This document shows positions 9,853 through 18,436 of a stretch of DNA of 64,000 bases, one piece after another. A program made the position numbers and the translations under genes. Position 1 is the stretch's first letter, and the number at the start of each line of letters is the position of its first letter. This stretch comes from Murdochiella vaginalis. Its GTDB lineage: Bacteria > Bacillota > Clostridia > Tissierellales > Peptoniphilaceae. Location of the stretch: assembly GCF_900119705.1 (NCBI RefSeq), contig NZ_LT632322.1, positions 1,240,001 to 1,304,000 of the forward strand. The letters are read 5' to 3'. The notes beneath the pieces are model-generated. The model saw only the letters and a list, made by a program, of their open reading frames with translations, made no database searches and was not told the DNA's origin.

Positions 9853-12069
9853 CTATTGCCCACGTTCGGAGGTGCTCTCCGATTTTTCCTGTGCAGCAGG
9901 CTTTTCTTTCACCGTCGGATCCGCAGTAAGCACAATAGCGGTTCCCTTTTCAACAACCGTTCCCGCCTCGGGATTCTGTGAGATGATGACGCCATGATCC
10001 GCTCCGTCCAACGATACGGCGATCGTTGCCTGTTGCAGAATCGGCCTGACCTCTTCCACGGACATACCAACCAATGACGGAACTCGAAAACGTTCTTTCT
10101 CATCCGGTCGACATTCTATCACGCTTTGCAATGGGATGAGCGTTCCGGCTTCCGGAGTTTGACGCTCGATCAGCGTAAAATCGTTCATTGCGCCATAAAC
10201 GCTGAGCTTGAATCCGGCTTTTTGAAGGATTGTTCTCGCCTCGCCCACCGTCTTCTTGCAAACATCCGGCACTGTCTGCCCTTCGTCTTCGTTTTTCCTT
10301 ATATCCTTTTTAATCGCCAGAAGTCGTTCCAACATTTTGGCGCTGATTTCTCCTGCCACTTCATTGCCCATGCTTTTCGTCTTGGGATTATGGATCACCA
10401 CAAAGAGTGCCTCTTCCGGTTTTTCTGCCGGATACACACTATAAAGCGAGGCAATGGTCTTATTCGTATATTCTCCATTTTCCATAACCGTCGTCGTACC
10501 GCTTTTCGATCCCACTTCCATTTCTTTTATGCGCTCGACCTTCAAATGCGATACATGCGTAGTGCTGATCAAATACCGTCGCATCGTCTCCACTGTTTCC
10601 TGCGAAAAAATGGGATCCATGACGCTTTCACGAAATTGGGAAAGCACCTTTCCATCCTGTGCGGAAGAGGTGGCAAACAGATGTGGTGTACGGTAATAAC
10701 CGCCGTTGATGACCGTGTTGACCGCGGTCATCATCTCCAACGGGGTTAAGGAGATGCCATGGCCATACGACATGGTTTGCATCTGGATGCTTTGCAGCTT
10801 CTCTACGTTTTCCGGGAAAAGAGAAGCCTGCTCGCCCGGCAAATCGACCCCTGTTTTGCCCCCCATGTGCAAGGATTGTAAATAGGAAAAAAAGTTATCC
10901 GGGCCTATGTCGCGCACCACTTGCACAAACGCCGGATTGCAGGAATGATTAAGAGCCTCTTCCAATGTTTGTGAACCGTGCGGGTGATCGTGACGCCAGC
11001 ATTGAATCCACACGCCGGGCGCCAACTCTATTTTTCCCTTGCATATATAGCGCGATTCCGGAAGAGAAGATTTGGTCTCCAAAGCAATGGCGGAGGTAAG
11101 CGTTTTAAACACCGATCCGGGCTCATAAATCGTAGAGACCGCGGGGTTTTTCCATCGGGAATACAGCAGAGAAAGACGTTCCTCGTCACTCATGGCTTTC
11201 CAAGCGGCTTCCTCCACCCCGCTCGCTGTCGCGCGCGGAGTATTCGGATTAAAAGAGGGATAGCTTTCCATGGCCAGAATCTCACCCGTATTGGGATTCA
11301 TCAAAATCGCCGTACCGGAATCCGCCTGAAAATCATTGATCCCTTTTCGTAATTCTTCCGATAGAACTCGTTGCGCATCCAGATTCACGGTCAGATGCAA
11401 ATTTTGTCCTTCTTCCGACGCGTAACGTTCCACAGCTTCGGTGGGGATGATGTTGCCGCCTAGGTCACGGGAGAGCCTCATCTGCCCCCCTTTTCCGCGC
11501 AAAAGCTCGTCATACTGTGCCTCTAGGCCATAGGCTCCTTTCCCCTCATCATTGACGAAGCCCAATCCCTGCGCCATCAAATCCTGGTTGGGATAATACC
11601 GTTCCGCCTCTTGCACCACGCGATAGGCACGAAGCCCGGAGCTCTGAAGCTGCTCCATTTCTTTTGGTGTCAGTTTTGTCTTTAACGCCACATCGTAGCG
11701 AGAGGAGGCAAAGGCTTGTGCCACCTTTTCCTTCTCCATATGAAGAATATACGAAAGCAGCTCGATCGTTTCCTTTTTATCCTTCTCTTCCACTTCCCGA
11801 GGAAAAACATAGATCGTGTTCACCATGACCGAAACGGCCATCGGCCGATTGGCCGAATCAAAGATGGTACCGCGTTTCGGCTTCACCTCAATAGTTCGAC
11901 GACGCTGTGCCAATGCCGCTTCTTTGAAAGGTTGCCCTGCCAGCACCTGTAAATAGAAAAGCCGAGCCAGAAATCCAATTGCGATGAGCAATGCGACAAT
12001 AAAAACGAATCGCACGCGCGCGATCGGATGAACTCGTCTCGGCGTATTGTTCTTTTGTGTTGTCTTCAT
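9853..12069 (-). CDS. Class B PBP (PBP2B/SpoVD type) with two PASTA domains
   Basis: Septal DD-transpeptidase that cross-links peptidoglycan, the expected partner of FtsW. It has 738 residues: one N-terminal membrane helix (about 23-44), a PBP dimerisation domain, then the transpeptidase with SxxK as SVFK (about residue 315). NHSCNP supplies the SxN motif and KSGTT (about 521) the KTG motif. Two PASTA modules follow (about 598-665 and 668-720; TVPDVCKKTV and RVPSLVGMSV). The C-terminus is Glu/Ser rich. It occupies the pbpB/spoVD slot between ftsL and mraY. The ribosome binding site is weak (GGGGTGAAAAACGC). PASTA domains also occur in spore-specific SpoVD, but context favours the vegetative role. 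Confidence 0.92.
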   Translation of the reverse strand: MKTTQKNNTPRRVHPIARVRFVFIVALLIAIGFLARLFYLQVLAGQPFKEAALAQRRRTIEVKPKRGTIFDSANRPMAVSVMVNTIYVFPREVEEKDKKETIELLSYILHMEKEKVAQAFASSRYDVALKTKLTPKEMEQLQSSGLRAYRVVQEAERYYPNQDLMAQGLGFVNDEGKGAYGLEAQYDELLRGKGGQMRLSRDLGGNIIPTEAVERYASEEGQNLHLTVNLDAQRVLSEELRKGINDFQADSGTAILMNPNTGEILAMESYPSFNPNTPRATASGVEEAAWKAMSDEERLSLLYSRWKNPAVSTIYEPGSVFKTLTSAIALETKSSLPESRYICKGKIELAPGVWIQCWRHDHPHGSQTLEEALNHSCNPAFVQVVRDIGPDNFFSYLQSLHMGGKTGVDLPGEQASLFPENVEKLQSIQMQTMSYGHGISLTPLEMMTAVNTVINGGYYRTPHLFATSSAQDGKVLSQFRESVMDPIFSQETVETMRRYLISTTHVSHLKVERIKEMEVGSKSGTTTVMENGEYTNKTIASLYSVYPAEKPEEALFVVIHNPKTKSMGNEVAGEISAKMLERLLAIKKDIRKNEDEGQTVPDVCKKTVGEARTILQKAGFKLSVYGAMNDFTLIERQTPEAGTLIPLQSVIECRPDEKERFRVPSLVGMSVEEVRPILQQATIAVSLDGADHGVIISQNPEAGTVVEKGTAIVLTADPTVKEKPAAQEKSESTSERGQ

Positions 12070-12090
12070 GCGTTTTTCACCCCGGCGGCA

Positions 12091-12672
12091 CTACTCCTGC
12101 ATTTGCGGACTGGCCGCGATTGTCCTGTGCTCTACAGAGAGAGAAGCGGCATGATTCTTCATCGCAACGGCAGAATCGCCCTTCGTGGAAAGAATCTGCT
12201 CTTTCGAGGGATACTGCATACCTAAACGACGTTTCGCCAGCTCTTCAATGCGCGAAGCTTCCGTATAGGGTGCTAACTGCATCGTCAGCGTATCATATTG
12301 TGCACGAAGATTTTCCACCTGTGTTGCCGTTTCTCGAATATTCCGGTTCATTCCGGATAATTCATTATAGCGCAGGAGACTTGTGATGAGCAACAGCAGG
12401 GTTGCTGCCGTGCAAAGGACAAGGGCCGTCCAATAAAACACGCGTAGGCGAACATGCGTTTTTACCGCCGCTGATTTTCGGCTCATCGCCAGAGTTCTCT
12501 CGGAAGCCACGCTTCTCGCCCGCACATTGGTCTTGGTTCGGGAATGGGAATGAGCAGGCACGCCTTCCTGATGACGAGGTGTAACGACGGTTAAGCGCTT
12601 TCGTTTTGCAGGAAGCTTGTATGGTTGTGGGAAAGCGAATGTATCGGATTGACGTACGGTTGCGGTACTCAT
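12091..12672 (-). CDS. ftsL: FtsL-like divisome protein
   Basis: Small bitopic division protein, recognised by position (directly after rsmH) and architecture rather than by strong motifs. It has 193 residues: a long, basic, disordered N-terminal cytoplasmic part (1-105), a membrane helix around 110-132 (WTALVLCTAATLLLLITSLL), then a short leucine-zipper-like coiled coil (about 137-165). The tail RRLGMQYPSKEQI is typical of the FtsL/DivIC C-terminal motif. Its start lies 1 base past the rsmH stop with AGGAGG, implying coupling. The extracytoplasmic part pairs with FtsQ and DivIC in known systems. Confidence 0.82.
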   Translation of the reverse strand: MSTATVRQSDTFAFPQPYKLPAKRKRLTVVTPRHQEGVPAHSHSRTKTNVRARSVASERTLAMSRKSAAVKTHVRLRVFYWTALVLCTAATLLLLITSLLRYNELSGMNRNIRETATQVENLRAQYDTLTMQLAPYTEASRIEELAKRRLGMQYPSKEQILSTKGDSAVAMKNHAASLSVEHRTIAASPQMQE

Positions 12673-12673
12673 G

Positions 12674-13627
12674 TTATTCCTCCTGTTGGTGCGCGATGCG
12701 TTCCAAAACTCTCAATTTTGCCGAACGCGCTCGAGGGTTTCGCTCCTGTTCTTCCTTAGAAGCCTCAATCGGCTTTCGCGTGCAGATGCGAAAATCCGAA
12801 GCATAATCGCATGCGCGAATCGGAAGGCCTGCCGGAAGTGTCGGCCCTTCCGCCAAACGACGAAATGCGTTTTTCACTATGCGATCTTCGAGCGAATGAA
12901 ACGTGATAATGCAGAGTCTCCCATGCAATGCAAGGTGTGACGCTGCTTGTTCGAGTCCACTTTCCAATGCATCCAACTCGTGATTTACTTCGATACGAAG
13001 TGCTTGAAACACCCTTCTCGCAGGATGCTTATCCTGCATGCGCACTTTTTTAGGGATGGCTTTTTGAATGACCTTGACCAGATCGAAGGATGTTTCAAGT
13101 GGCTTCGCACCTCGTTCAACTACGATGAATTGAGCAATCCGCTTCGACCAGCGCTCTTCACCGTACCGATAGAATAGATCCGTTAACTGTTGCTCCGAAT
13201 AGGTGTTGACAATTTCTTTGGCCGTCGGCACATCCGCCTGTCGATCCATACGCATGTCCAGTGGTGCATCACTGTGATAGGAAAATCCGCGTTCTCCGGT
13301 ATCCAACTGGTGGGAAGAAACTCCGATATCCATCAAAATGCCGTCCACTTCAGGCATGTTCTGCTCCTCCAGAACGTTGCCCAGATGTCGGAAATTGCTG
13401 TGAACAAAAGTAATGTGCTCCGCCCAGGGGGCAAGCTTTGTTCGTGCTTCTGCGAGGGCTTCTTCATCCTGATCCAAGGCCAAAAGCCGTCCGCTTGCGA
13501 TCTGTTTTACAATTTCTTTCGCATGGCCGCCCCCGCCTACTGTTGCATCCACATAGCAGCCATCCGTACGAATCGCTAATGCAGAAATCGTTTCCTCTAA
13601 CAGCACCGGAATATGGAAATCGGACAT
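12674..13627 (-). CDS. rsmH: 16S rRNA (cytosine(1402)-N(4))-methyltransferase RsmH
   Basis: SAM-dependent methyltransferase that modifies C1402 in the ribosomal P site (formerly MraW). It has 317 residues. The N-terminus HIPVLLEETI and the SAM-binding block YVDATVGGGGHAKEI are conserved. ILMDIGVSSHQLD, RVFQALRIEVN and IITFHSLEDRIVK are diagnostic of the family. It is the second gene of the dcw operon, 9 bp after mraZ, with an AGGAGG site. Confidence 0.97.
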   Translation of the reverse strand: MSDFHIPVLLEETISALAIRTDGCYVDATVGGGGHAKEIVKQIASGRLLALDQDEEALAEARTKLAPWAEHITFVHSNFRHLGNVLEEQNMPEVDGILMDIGVSSHQLDTGERGFSYHSDAPLDMRMDRQADVPTAKEIVNTYSEQQLTDLFYRYGEERWSKRIAQFIVVERGAKPLETSFDLVKVIQKAIPKKVRMQDKHPARRVFQALRIEVNHELDALESGLEQAASHLALHGRLCIITFHSLEDRIVKNAFRRLAEGPTLPAGLPIRACDYASDFRICTRKPIEASKEEQERNPRARSAKLRVLERIAHQQEE

Positions 13628-13636
13628 TGCGGCCTC

Positions 13637-14074
13637 CTATAGATCAAATCCGTCATCGTTCAAGGTTTCTGTTAACGCATCCAAATCCATGGCCTCGGAG
13701 GAAGAAAAGCTGTCCCATTTCTCTTTCGACCAGACTTCAATACGATCCGAAACACCGATGATCACCACATCACGTTCAATGGAGGCGAAGGCGCGGAGTT
13801 GTGGCGGGATGAGAAATCGCCCTTGTTTGTCACAGGCGACCTCCATTGCCCCGGAATAAAACGCACGCGAAAAATTTCGCGCCGCTTTTGCCGTTAAACG
13901 GAGTTGGCTAATTTTTTCATCCATGACCTTCCATTGCTTTTGGTCGTAAATGAAAAGACAGCCCTCCATACCTCTCGTGATGATGAAAGTGTCGGAAAGA
14001 TCCTCGCGAAAACGAGAAGGAAGGGAAACCCGTCCTTTCGTATCCACACTGTGGTTGTACTCTCCGATAAACAT
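13637..14074 (-). CDS. mraZ: Transcriptional regulator MraZ
   Basis: AbrB-fold DNA-binding protein that autoregulates the division/wall cluster it heads. From ATG at 14074 it has 145 residues with two MraZ repeats: the first with MFIGEYNHSVDTKGRVSLPSRFR, the second around 80-125 with ACDKQGRFLIPPQLR. A GTG codon five codons upstream is in frame but lies inside the operator repeats. The ATG matches the family N-terminus and has GGGGG nine bases before it. The promoter and the repeat operator are directly upstream. Confidence 0.94.
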   Translation of the reverse strand: MFIGEYNHSVDTKGRVSLPSRFREDLSDTFIITRGMEGCLFIYDQKQWKVMDEKISQLRLTAKAARNFSRAFYSGAMEVACDKQGRFLIPPQLRAFASIERDVVIIGVSDRIEVWSKEKWDSFSSSEAMDLDALTETLNDDGFDL

Positions 14075-14075
14075 T

Positions 14076-14102
14076 CCACTTTCCCCCACTTTTTACCACT
14101 TT
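14076..14102 (-). promoter_or_regulatory. MraZ operator: three direct repeats at 10-bp period
   Basis: On the minus strand the heptamer AAAGTGG occurs three times at exact 10-bp spacing (plus-strand copies at 14076-14082, 14086-14092 and 14096-14102), ending two bases before the mraZ ATG. Known MraZ boxes are direct GTG-containing repeats with helical spacing (AAAGTG(G/T)N3 in Mycoplasma), so this is the probable autoregulatory site. It overlaps the ribosome binding region. Confidence 0.88.
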
Positions 14103-14118
14103 CTGCCTTCTTGATACC

Positions 14119-14147
14119 ATTTTAGACAACTGGACCGCTTTTGGCAA
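14119..14147 (-). promoter_or_regulatory. Sigma-A type promoter for the mraZ division operon
   Basis: On the minus strand TTGCCA (plus 14142-14147) and TAAAAT (plus 14119-14124) are separated by exactly 17 bases. The expected start site is just upstream of the MraZ repeats. It lies between the lgt-side terminator and mraZ, where a promoter is required. Confidence 0.75.
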
Positions 14148-14161
14148 GGCAAGAAACAAAA

Positions 14162-14205
14162 AAAAGACACAAAATCATCAAAATAATGATGATTTTGTGT
14201 CTTTT
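14162..14205 (-). terminator. Strong terminator hairpin after the lgt operon
   Basis: A perfect 19-bp inverted repeat (14162-14180 and 14187-14205) with a 6-nt AT loop; on the minus strand it runs into a T-rich tract. It separates lgt from the mraZ promoter. The stretch 14206-14303 between this hairpin and the lgt stop shows no gene. Confidence 0.85.
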
Positions 14206-14303
14206 GTGGATCGCGTGAAAATAGCCGCAAGAAATTGGAGTACTTCTTGTCGGCGAACCGTTATTCTGCACCTGTTGCAAGTCAATGAACCCGCTAATTG
14301 CCG

Positions 14304-15086
14304 TTAGCGCTCCGGATGCTTTCCTTTGTCTGCATTAAGTGATTTTTCTCCCTTTTTGGAAAGCACAACATAGCCGAGCAGACCAAGGAGCATTCCCCCA
14401 ATCGCTAAAAGCTGTGCGACACGCAGTGCCCCAAAATAGAGGCTGTCTGTACGAAAGCCTTCGACGATAAAACGCAAAATACCGTAAAAAACGAAGTACA
14501 GAGAAGTGGTCTGTCCATCCACCTTGGTGCGTTTTCGCAGAAAATACCAGAGAAAAAGAAAAAGCAGAAAATCGCCTGCCGATTCATAAAAGAACGTCGG
14601 ATGGTGAGGTTTTCCATCGATGAGCACCGCCCACGGAATGTTTGCGGCATACCCGTAAGCTTCATTGTTGAAAAAATTTCCCCATCGTCCGATAGCCTGC
14701 GCCAAAGGCAGAAACGGAATAATACAATCCGCTACACGCAAAAACGAAATATTGCGGCGGTGCAGATAGATCCAACTCACCAAAAGGCCGACCATTACGC
14801 CACCTTGAATTGCTAGACCCCCGGAACGCAGATTGATCACATCCCACAGGGAGGAAAAGCGCTGCGGTTCAAAAAGTACATACCAAAGACGAGCTCCAAT
14901 TACCCCCAAAGGAAGCACCCACAGGGAAAGATCGTAGACGATATCTTCAGGCATTCCCTTTCGTTTGACTTCGCGGCTACTGAGCAATACTGCAAGAAGC
15001 ATCCCCGTAACAATTAAAACGCCGTACCAGCGCACTTCCAAGCCAAAAAGCGTGATAGCCACGCCATTTCCGGTATATTCAAACAT
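14304..15086 (-). CDS. lgt: Prolipoprotein diacylglyceryl transferase Lgt
   Basis: Membrane enzyme that moves a diacylglyceryl group from phosphatidylglycerol onto the lipobox Cys of prolipoproteins. It has 260 residues with about seven helices. The signature GRWGNFFNNEAYG is complete, the HHPTFFYES motif includes the usual catalytic-region residues, and GVIGARLWYVLFEP lies upstream. The ATG has GGAGAAAAGG before it. It overlaps the end of the preceding TIGR01906-type gene by 8 bp, so the two are co-translated. Confidence 0.95.
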   Translation of the reverse strand: MFEYTGNGVAITLFGLEVRWYGVLIVTGMLLAVLLSSREVKRKGMPEDIVYDLSLWVLPLGVIGARLWYVLFEPQRFSSLWDVINLRSGGLAIQGGVMVGLLVSWIYLHRRNISFLRVADCIIPFLPLAQAIGRWGNFFNNEAYGYAANIPWAVLIDGKPHHPTFFYESAGDFLLFLFLWYFLRKRTKVDGQTTSLYFVFYGILRFIVEGFRTDSLYFGALRVAQLLAIGGMLLGLLGYVVLSKKGEKSLNADKGKHPER

Positions 15087-15750
15087 CCTTTTCTCCTTTC
15101 GGCATGCCCTTCTTTGCCGAGATAAGGTGCCGTCCGGCTAACGTCCACAGTCCTTGTCCCAGAAGCGTCCCCACCACAAAGCGAAGAGCGATCCCCTTTG
15201 CCATTGCCATGAAAAAGGGGGCTGGCATCATTTGAATCATCAGGTCTGTGTCCACATTGAGAATCCATAGATCATTGCGAAAAAAGACGTGATGAAAGGT
15301 CGTAAAGACCGTTTCCCAAGATTGCGTCGCCAAAAAAGCAACCCCTGCCAGCAAAACGAAGACAGCGCCCTGGGTCAGCCACGCTACATATGCCGCTTGC
15401 GGATGTTGATCCCGACAACGCGCCACCAAGAATGCCGAGGCTCCGGCGATGCCGATCAGGCTTACCACACGAGCTAAAGAGAAAAGCCCAAATACATCCT
15501 CCATATGAGCGCATTCCCGCTCGCCAAAATGATCACTCATCCTTGAAGGCTCCCCCGTCTGAAGGTAGAGCACGATATCACGATTGACGATATCCAACTC
15601 CTGCTGCGTCTTTCCGGTCGCCTCCTCAATATTAAATCGTTGCTGAAACGCATGATAATCCGCCGTATTATACGCAACCGAAAAAATAGAAAAGCCGAGA
15701 CTGCACAGGGAAAAAAGGAGGGTAAAGAGAACGCCGCTTAGCCGCTTCAT
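15079..15750 (-). CDS. Integral membrane protein of the TIGR01906/DUF1461 type
   Basis: A 223-residue membrane protein of unknown function. It has an N-terminal helix (about 5-27) and an extracytoplasmic segment of some 70 residues. That segment contains NRDIVLYLQTGEP and FGERECAHMEDVFGLF, which fit the HM-DV motif I associate with this family. Three further hydrophobic segments follow (about 95-115, 127-148 and 180-205). It is embedded between yebC (4-bp overlap) and lgt (8-bp overlap). Family assignment is from motif memory; no reaction can be assigned. Confidence 0.72.
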   Translation of the reverse strand: MKRLSGVLFTLLFSLCSLGFSIFSVAYNTADYHAFQQRFNIEEATGKTQQELDIVNRDIVLYLQTGEPSRMSDHFGERECAHMEDVFGLFSLARVVSLIGIAGASAFLVARCRDQHPQAAYVAWLTQGAVFVLLAGVAFLATQSWETVFTTFHHVFFRNDLWILNVDTDLMIQMMPAPFFMAMAKGIALRFVVGTLLGQGLWTLAGRHLISAKKGMPKGEKDV

Positions 15751-16472
15751 TCCTGTTCCCAGTTGGTGTAGACATCCTGCACGTCATCATCGTCTTCCAT
15801 CACGTCCACCAAGGTCTCCATCAATTTCTGATTTTCTTCATCCTCAATGCGGACCGTGTTTTTCGGCAAATAGCCGGTTTCCGCGACACGGAACACGTAG
15901 CCTTTCTCGACCAACGTATCATTAACCGTCGAAAACTGTGCCGGATCCGTCAGCAAAATATAACTGCCCTCTTCATGGCGCACATCCTCCGCACCGGCAT
16001 CCAGAGCATCCATCATGACGGTATCTTCCTCTTTGCCCTCGTCGTCCGTTACCAGAATGCCTTTATAGTCAAACTGAAACATGACCGATCCGCTTGTGCC
16101 GAGATTTCCGCGGTATTTATCAAAATAATGGCGCACGTTCGCTGCGGTGCGGTTCTTGTTGTCCGTCAGACAGGAAACGATCACTGCCACGCCTTCGGGT
16201 CCATACCCTTCATAGACGGCATGGCTGTACTCCTGACCGTCCAAGTCGCCTAAGCCTTTTTTGATGGCGCGATTAATGTTGTCGTTAGGCATATTTTCAG
16301 CCTTGGCCTTCTCAATCGCCATCTTTAGGGAGGCATTATAGTCCGGATCACCGCCGCCTTCGCGTACTGCCACCATGATCATGCGACTGATCTTCGTAAA
16401 CGCGCTGGCGCGCTTGGCATCTTCCTTGCCCTTTACGTTTTTTACCTTACTCCACTTATTATGTCCTGACAT
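15747..16472 (-). CDS. YebC/PmpR family protein (TACO1-like)
   Basis: Widely conserved cytoplasmic protein reported as a transcriptional regulator in some bacteria and as a translation factor for polyproline-type stalls. It has 241 residues, standard length. It begins MSGHNKWSKVKNVKGKEDAKR and contains the conserved block NMPNDNINRAIKKGLG, YEGYGPEGVAVIV and NRTAANVRHYFDKYRG. An AGGAAG site precedes the ATG. It is followed with overlap by the TIGR01906-type membrane gene. Family identity is secure; the exact role is not. Confidence 0.93.
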   Translation of the reverse strand: MSGHNKWSKVKNVKGKEDAKRASAFTKISRMIMVAVREGGGDPDYNASLKMAIEKAKAENMPNDNINRAIKKGLGDLDGQEYSHAVYEGYGPEGVAVIVSCLTDNKNRTAANVRHYFDKYRGNLGTSGSVMFQFDYKGILVTDDEGKEEDTVMMDALDAGAEDVRHEEGSYILLTDPAQFSTVNDTLVEKGYVFRVAETGYLPKNTVRIEDEENQKLMETLVDVMEDDDDVQDVYTNWEQE

Positions 16473-16477
16473 ACTTC

Positions 16478-17122
16478 CTACTTTCGTTCTACCGGTCGTC
16501 CGATTGCATCCGTGGGAAAGGAAAACTTCTCTCCCACCCTCCAGTCTATTTGTCCACTCGTCAAATTTAACAGCGTGGATTGAATCTTGTCAATCTCTTC
16601 TTCGGGAAGCCAATAGCACACCGTCACTTTTTCCCCGTATTCACGCGATCGCTCCCGCAAGTTTCGAAGCGCATAGTCACATTTTCCCTGCACGGGATAG
16701 GCATAACGAATCGTCACCTCCCGGAAGGGGGAATAAAACACAGGCGATGCGGCCTGCAATGCATCCGTACAGACCTTAGTGTATGCGCGCACCAGCCCCG
16801 AAGCGCCCAGCTTCACCCCACCGAAATAGCGAACGGCTACAATCAGTACATCGTCAACATCTTCCCGCTGAAGAACGGCAAGCATGGGAAGGCCGGCAGT
16901 ACCTTGCGGTTCGCCGTCATCCTCCGCTTTCTGCCGAATGCCGTTTTCTCCCAGAATATAAGCGCTACAATGATGCGTGGCCGTCGGATGTGCCGTTTTG
17001 ATTTCCTCTAATGCCGTTTCTGCCTCTTCAACCGTTTGCACACGTCTGGCATAGCCGATGAAGACCGATTTCTTGATGGTAAAGCGCACTTCCGCGTCAT
17101 GCAGCAGGCTGCGATAGCTCAT
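16478..17122 (-). CDS. YigZ/IMPACT family protein
   Basis: Conserved protein of the UPF0029/IMPACT family (214 residues). The N-terminal domain carries KKSVFIGYARRVQTVEEA, HPTATHHCSAYILG, DDGEPQGTAGLPML and VAVRYFGGVKLGASGLVRAY, all hallmark motifs. A small C-terminal ferredoxin-like DUF1949-type domain follows (about 140-205). Yeast and mammalian relatives act in translational control; the bacterial function is unsettled. A GGGGAGG site precedes the ATG, and the gene overlaps the end of hflX by 4 bp, consistent with translational coupling. Confidence 0.9.
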   Translation of the reverse strand: MSYRSLLHDAEVRFTIKKSVFIGYARRVQTVEEAETALEEIKTAHPTATHHCSAYILGENGIRQKAEDDGEPQGTAGLPMLAVLQREDVDDVLIVAVRYFGGVKLGASGLVRAYTKVCTDALQAASPVFYSPFREVTIRYAYPVQGKCDYALRNLRERSREYGEKVTVCYWLPEEEIDKIQSTLLNLTSGQIDWRVGEKFSFPTDAIGRPVERK

Positions 17123-18240
17123 GTGTTCCTCCCCGTTGCCGCCGAAGTGCCGAAGAGCTGCTGCTGAATACGCTGATGCAAACGAAGAATATCCTTGTCA
17201 CAGGTAGCGCTGATGCGCAGGGTTTCCTCCGGCGGGGTGACTGCACCGTCATCTCCCAAGTCCATCTTGTTAAGCACATATAAGACGGGAATGTCCGCGC
17301 GGCATTCCTGAATACATTTTTGTACGGTTTCTATACGCTCGTTCGCTCCTTCTTCCGCAGCATCAATGACATGAACAAGCAAGTCGGCATAGCTAATTTC
17401 TTCCATCGTGCTGGCAAAGGGTGTGGATAATTTTTTGGGAAGATCATGGATAAAGCCGATGGTATCCGCTAAAAGGTACGTTCCTTTCCCCGGCTCCTCT
17501 ATACGACGCATGCTCACTTCCAAAGTCGCAAACAGGCGATCATCAGCATACACTTCTTTTTCTTTTCTTCCGAAGTGGGATAGAAGAGCATTCATAATCG
17601 TAGATTTTCCCGCATTTGTATACCCTACAAGGCCAACGATGGGGTAGGTGGATTGACGACGACGCTTGCCGGCTTCACGCTCCTGTGCAGTGATGCGTTC
17701 ACGTTGTTTACGCAGGCGTTTGATGCGCTGTTCAATGCTTCTTCTGTCCGTTTCCAGCTTCTTTTCACCCGGGCCGCGCGTTCCGATACCCCCTCCGGTT
17801 CGGGAAAGAGCTTTACCGTAGCCGCGCAGAGCGGGCAGCCGATAGGCGAGTTGTGCCAGCTCCACATCCACTTTTGCCTTTTTACTTCGGGCGCGAAGGG
17901 CGAAAATATCTAAAATTAGATCCACGCGATCCAAAACGCGACAAGGAAGCATTTCGGAAAGATGGAGTCTTTGGGCACCGGAGAGCTCCTGCTCGAAAAC
18001 GACGAGATCAATCGACTGCTCTTCTACCATCTGCGCCATTTCTTCAATTTTTCCCTTTCCCAGCAATGTTGCCGGATGGTAGCGCAGGACATTTTGCGTG
18101 ATGCAACCGATCACCTCTCCACCGCAAGAACGTACGATTTCACGCAATTCCCCGATACGACGTTTTTTTTCCTTTTCGCTCACCTGTAAAAACGCAAAGG
18201 CCAAAAGCGCGCGTTGCTTTCCTCTTGTGTTCGTCGTCAT
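17119..18240 (-). CDS. hflX: Ribosome-associated GTPase HflX
   Basis: GTPase that binds the 50S subunit and splits stalled 70S ribosomes under stress. It has 373 residues, somewhat shorter than the usual 410-430, with a trimmed N-terminus. The HflX domain contains ELSGAQRLHLSEML, RTGGGIGTRGPGEKKLE and a coiled-coil linker. The G domain follows with G1 GYTNAGKST, G3 ADTIGFI and G4 NKMD. The ATG has GAAGGAAAC upstream. A possible TATGAT -10 element lies at 18273-18278. Its neighbour on the other side is a divergent PBP gene. Confidence 0.93.
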   Translation of the reverse strand: MTTNTRGKQRALLAFAFLQVSEKEKKRRIGELREIVRSCGGEVIGCITQNVLRYHPATLLGKGKIEEMAQMVEEQSIDLVVFEQELSGAQRLHLSEMLPCRVLDRVDLILDIFALRARSKKAKVDVELAQLAYRLPALRGYGKALSRTGGGIGTRGPGEKKLETDRRSIEQRIKRLRKQRERITAQEREAGKRRRQSTYPIVGLVGYTNAGKSTIMNALLSHFGRKEKEVYADDRLFATLEVSMRRIEEPGKGTYLLADTIGFIHDLPKKLSTPFASTMEEISYADLLVHVIDAAEEGANERIETVQKCIQECRADIPVLYVLNKMDLGDDGAVTPPEETLRISATCDKDILRLHQRIQQQLFGTSAATGRNT

Positions 18241-18272
18241 ACACTGTTTCCTTCCTTCGTCTCGACTATTTT

Positions 18273-18278
18273 ATCATA
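18273..18278 (-). promoter_or_regulatory. Possible -10 element for the hflX-lgt operon
   Basis: On the minus strand TATGAT, followed by AAAAT, lies 33 bases before the hflX ATG in the divergent spacer. No good -35 hexamer at 16-18 bases is visible, so the call is tentative. Confidence 0.35.
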
Positions 18279-18436
18279 CTCCTGTCCGATGCCCTTCTCC
18301 AGGCAAGTCCCTTTGTCGACATATGGGCAAAAGGGAGAGCCTATTTCTCCCTCATCAAGGCCTGTATAAAGCTGTACGCTTTATGGTAAAATGGACAAAA
18401 CATCGATAGATCAGTGTTCTATGCAAGGAGAATAAT

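Noticed and set aside
18332-18352. Hairpin AGGGAGA/TCTCCCT in the hflX-PBP spacer as terminator
   Set aside because: No T-run on either strand, and both flanking genes point away from it.
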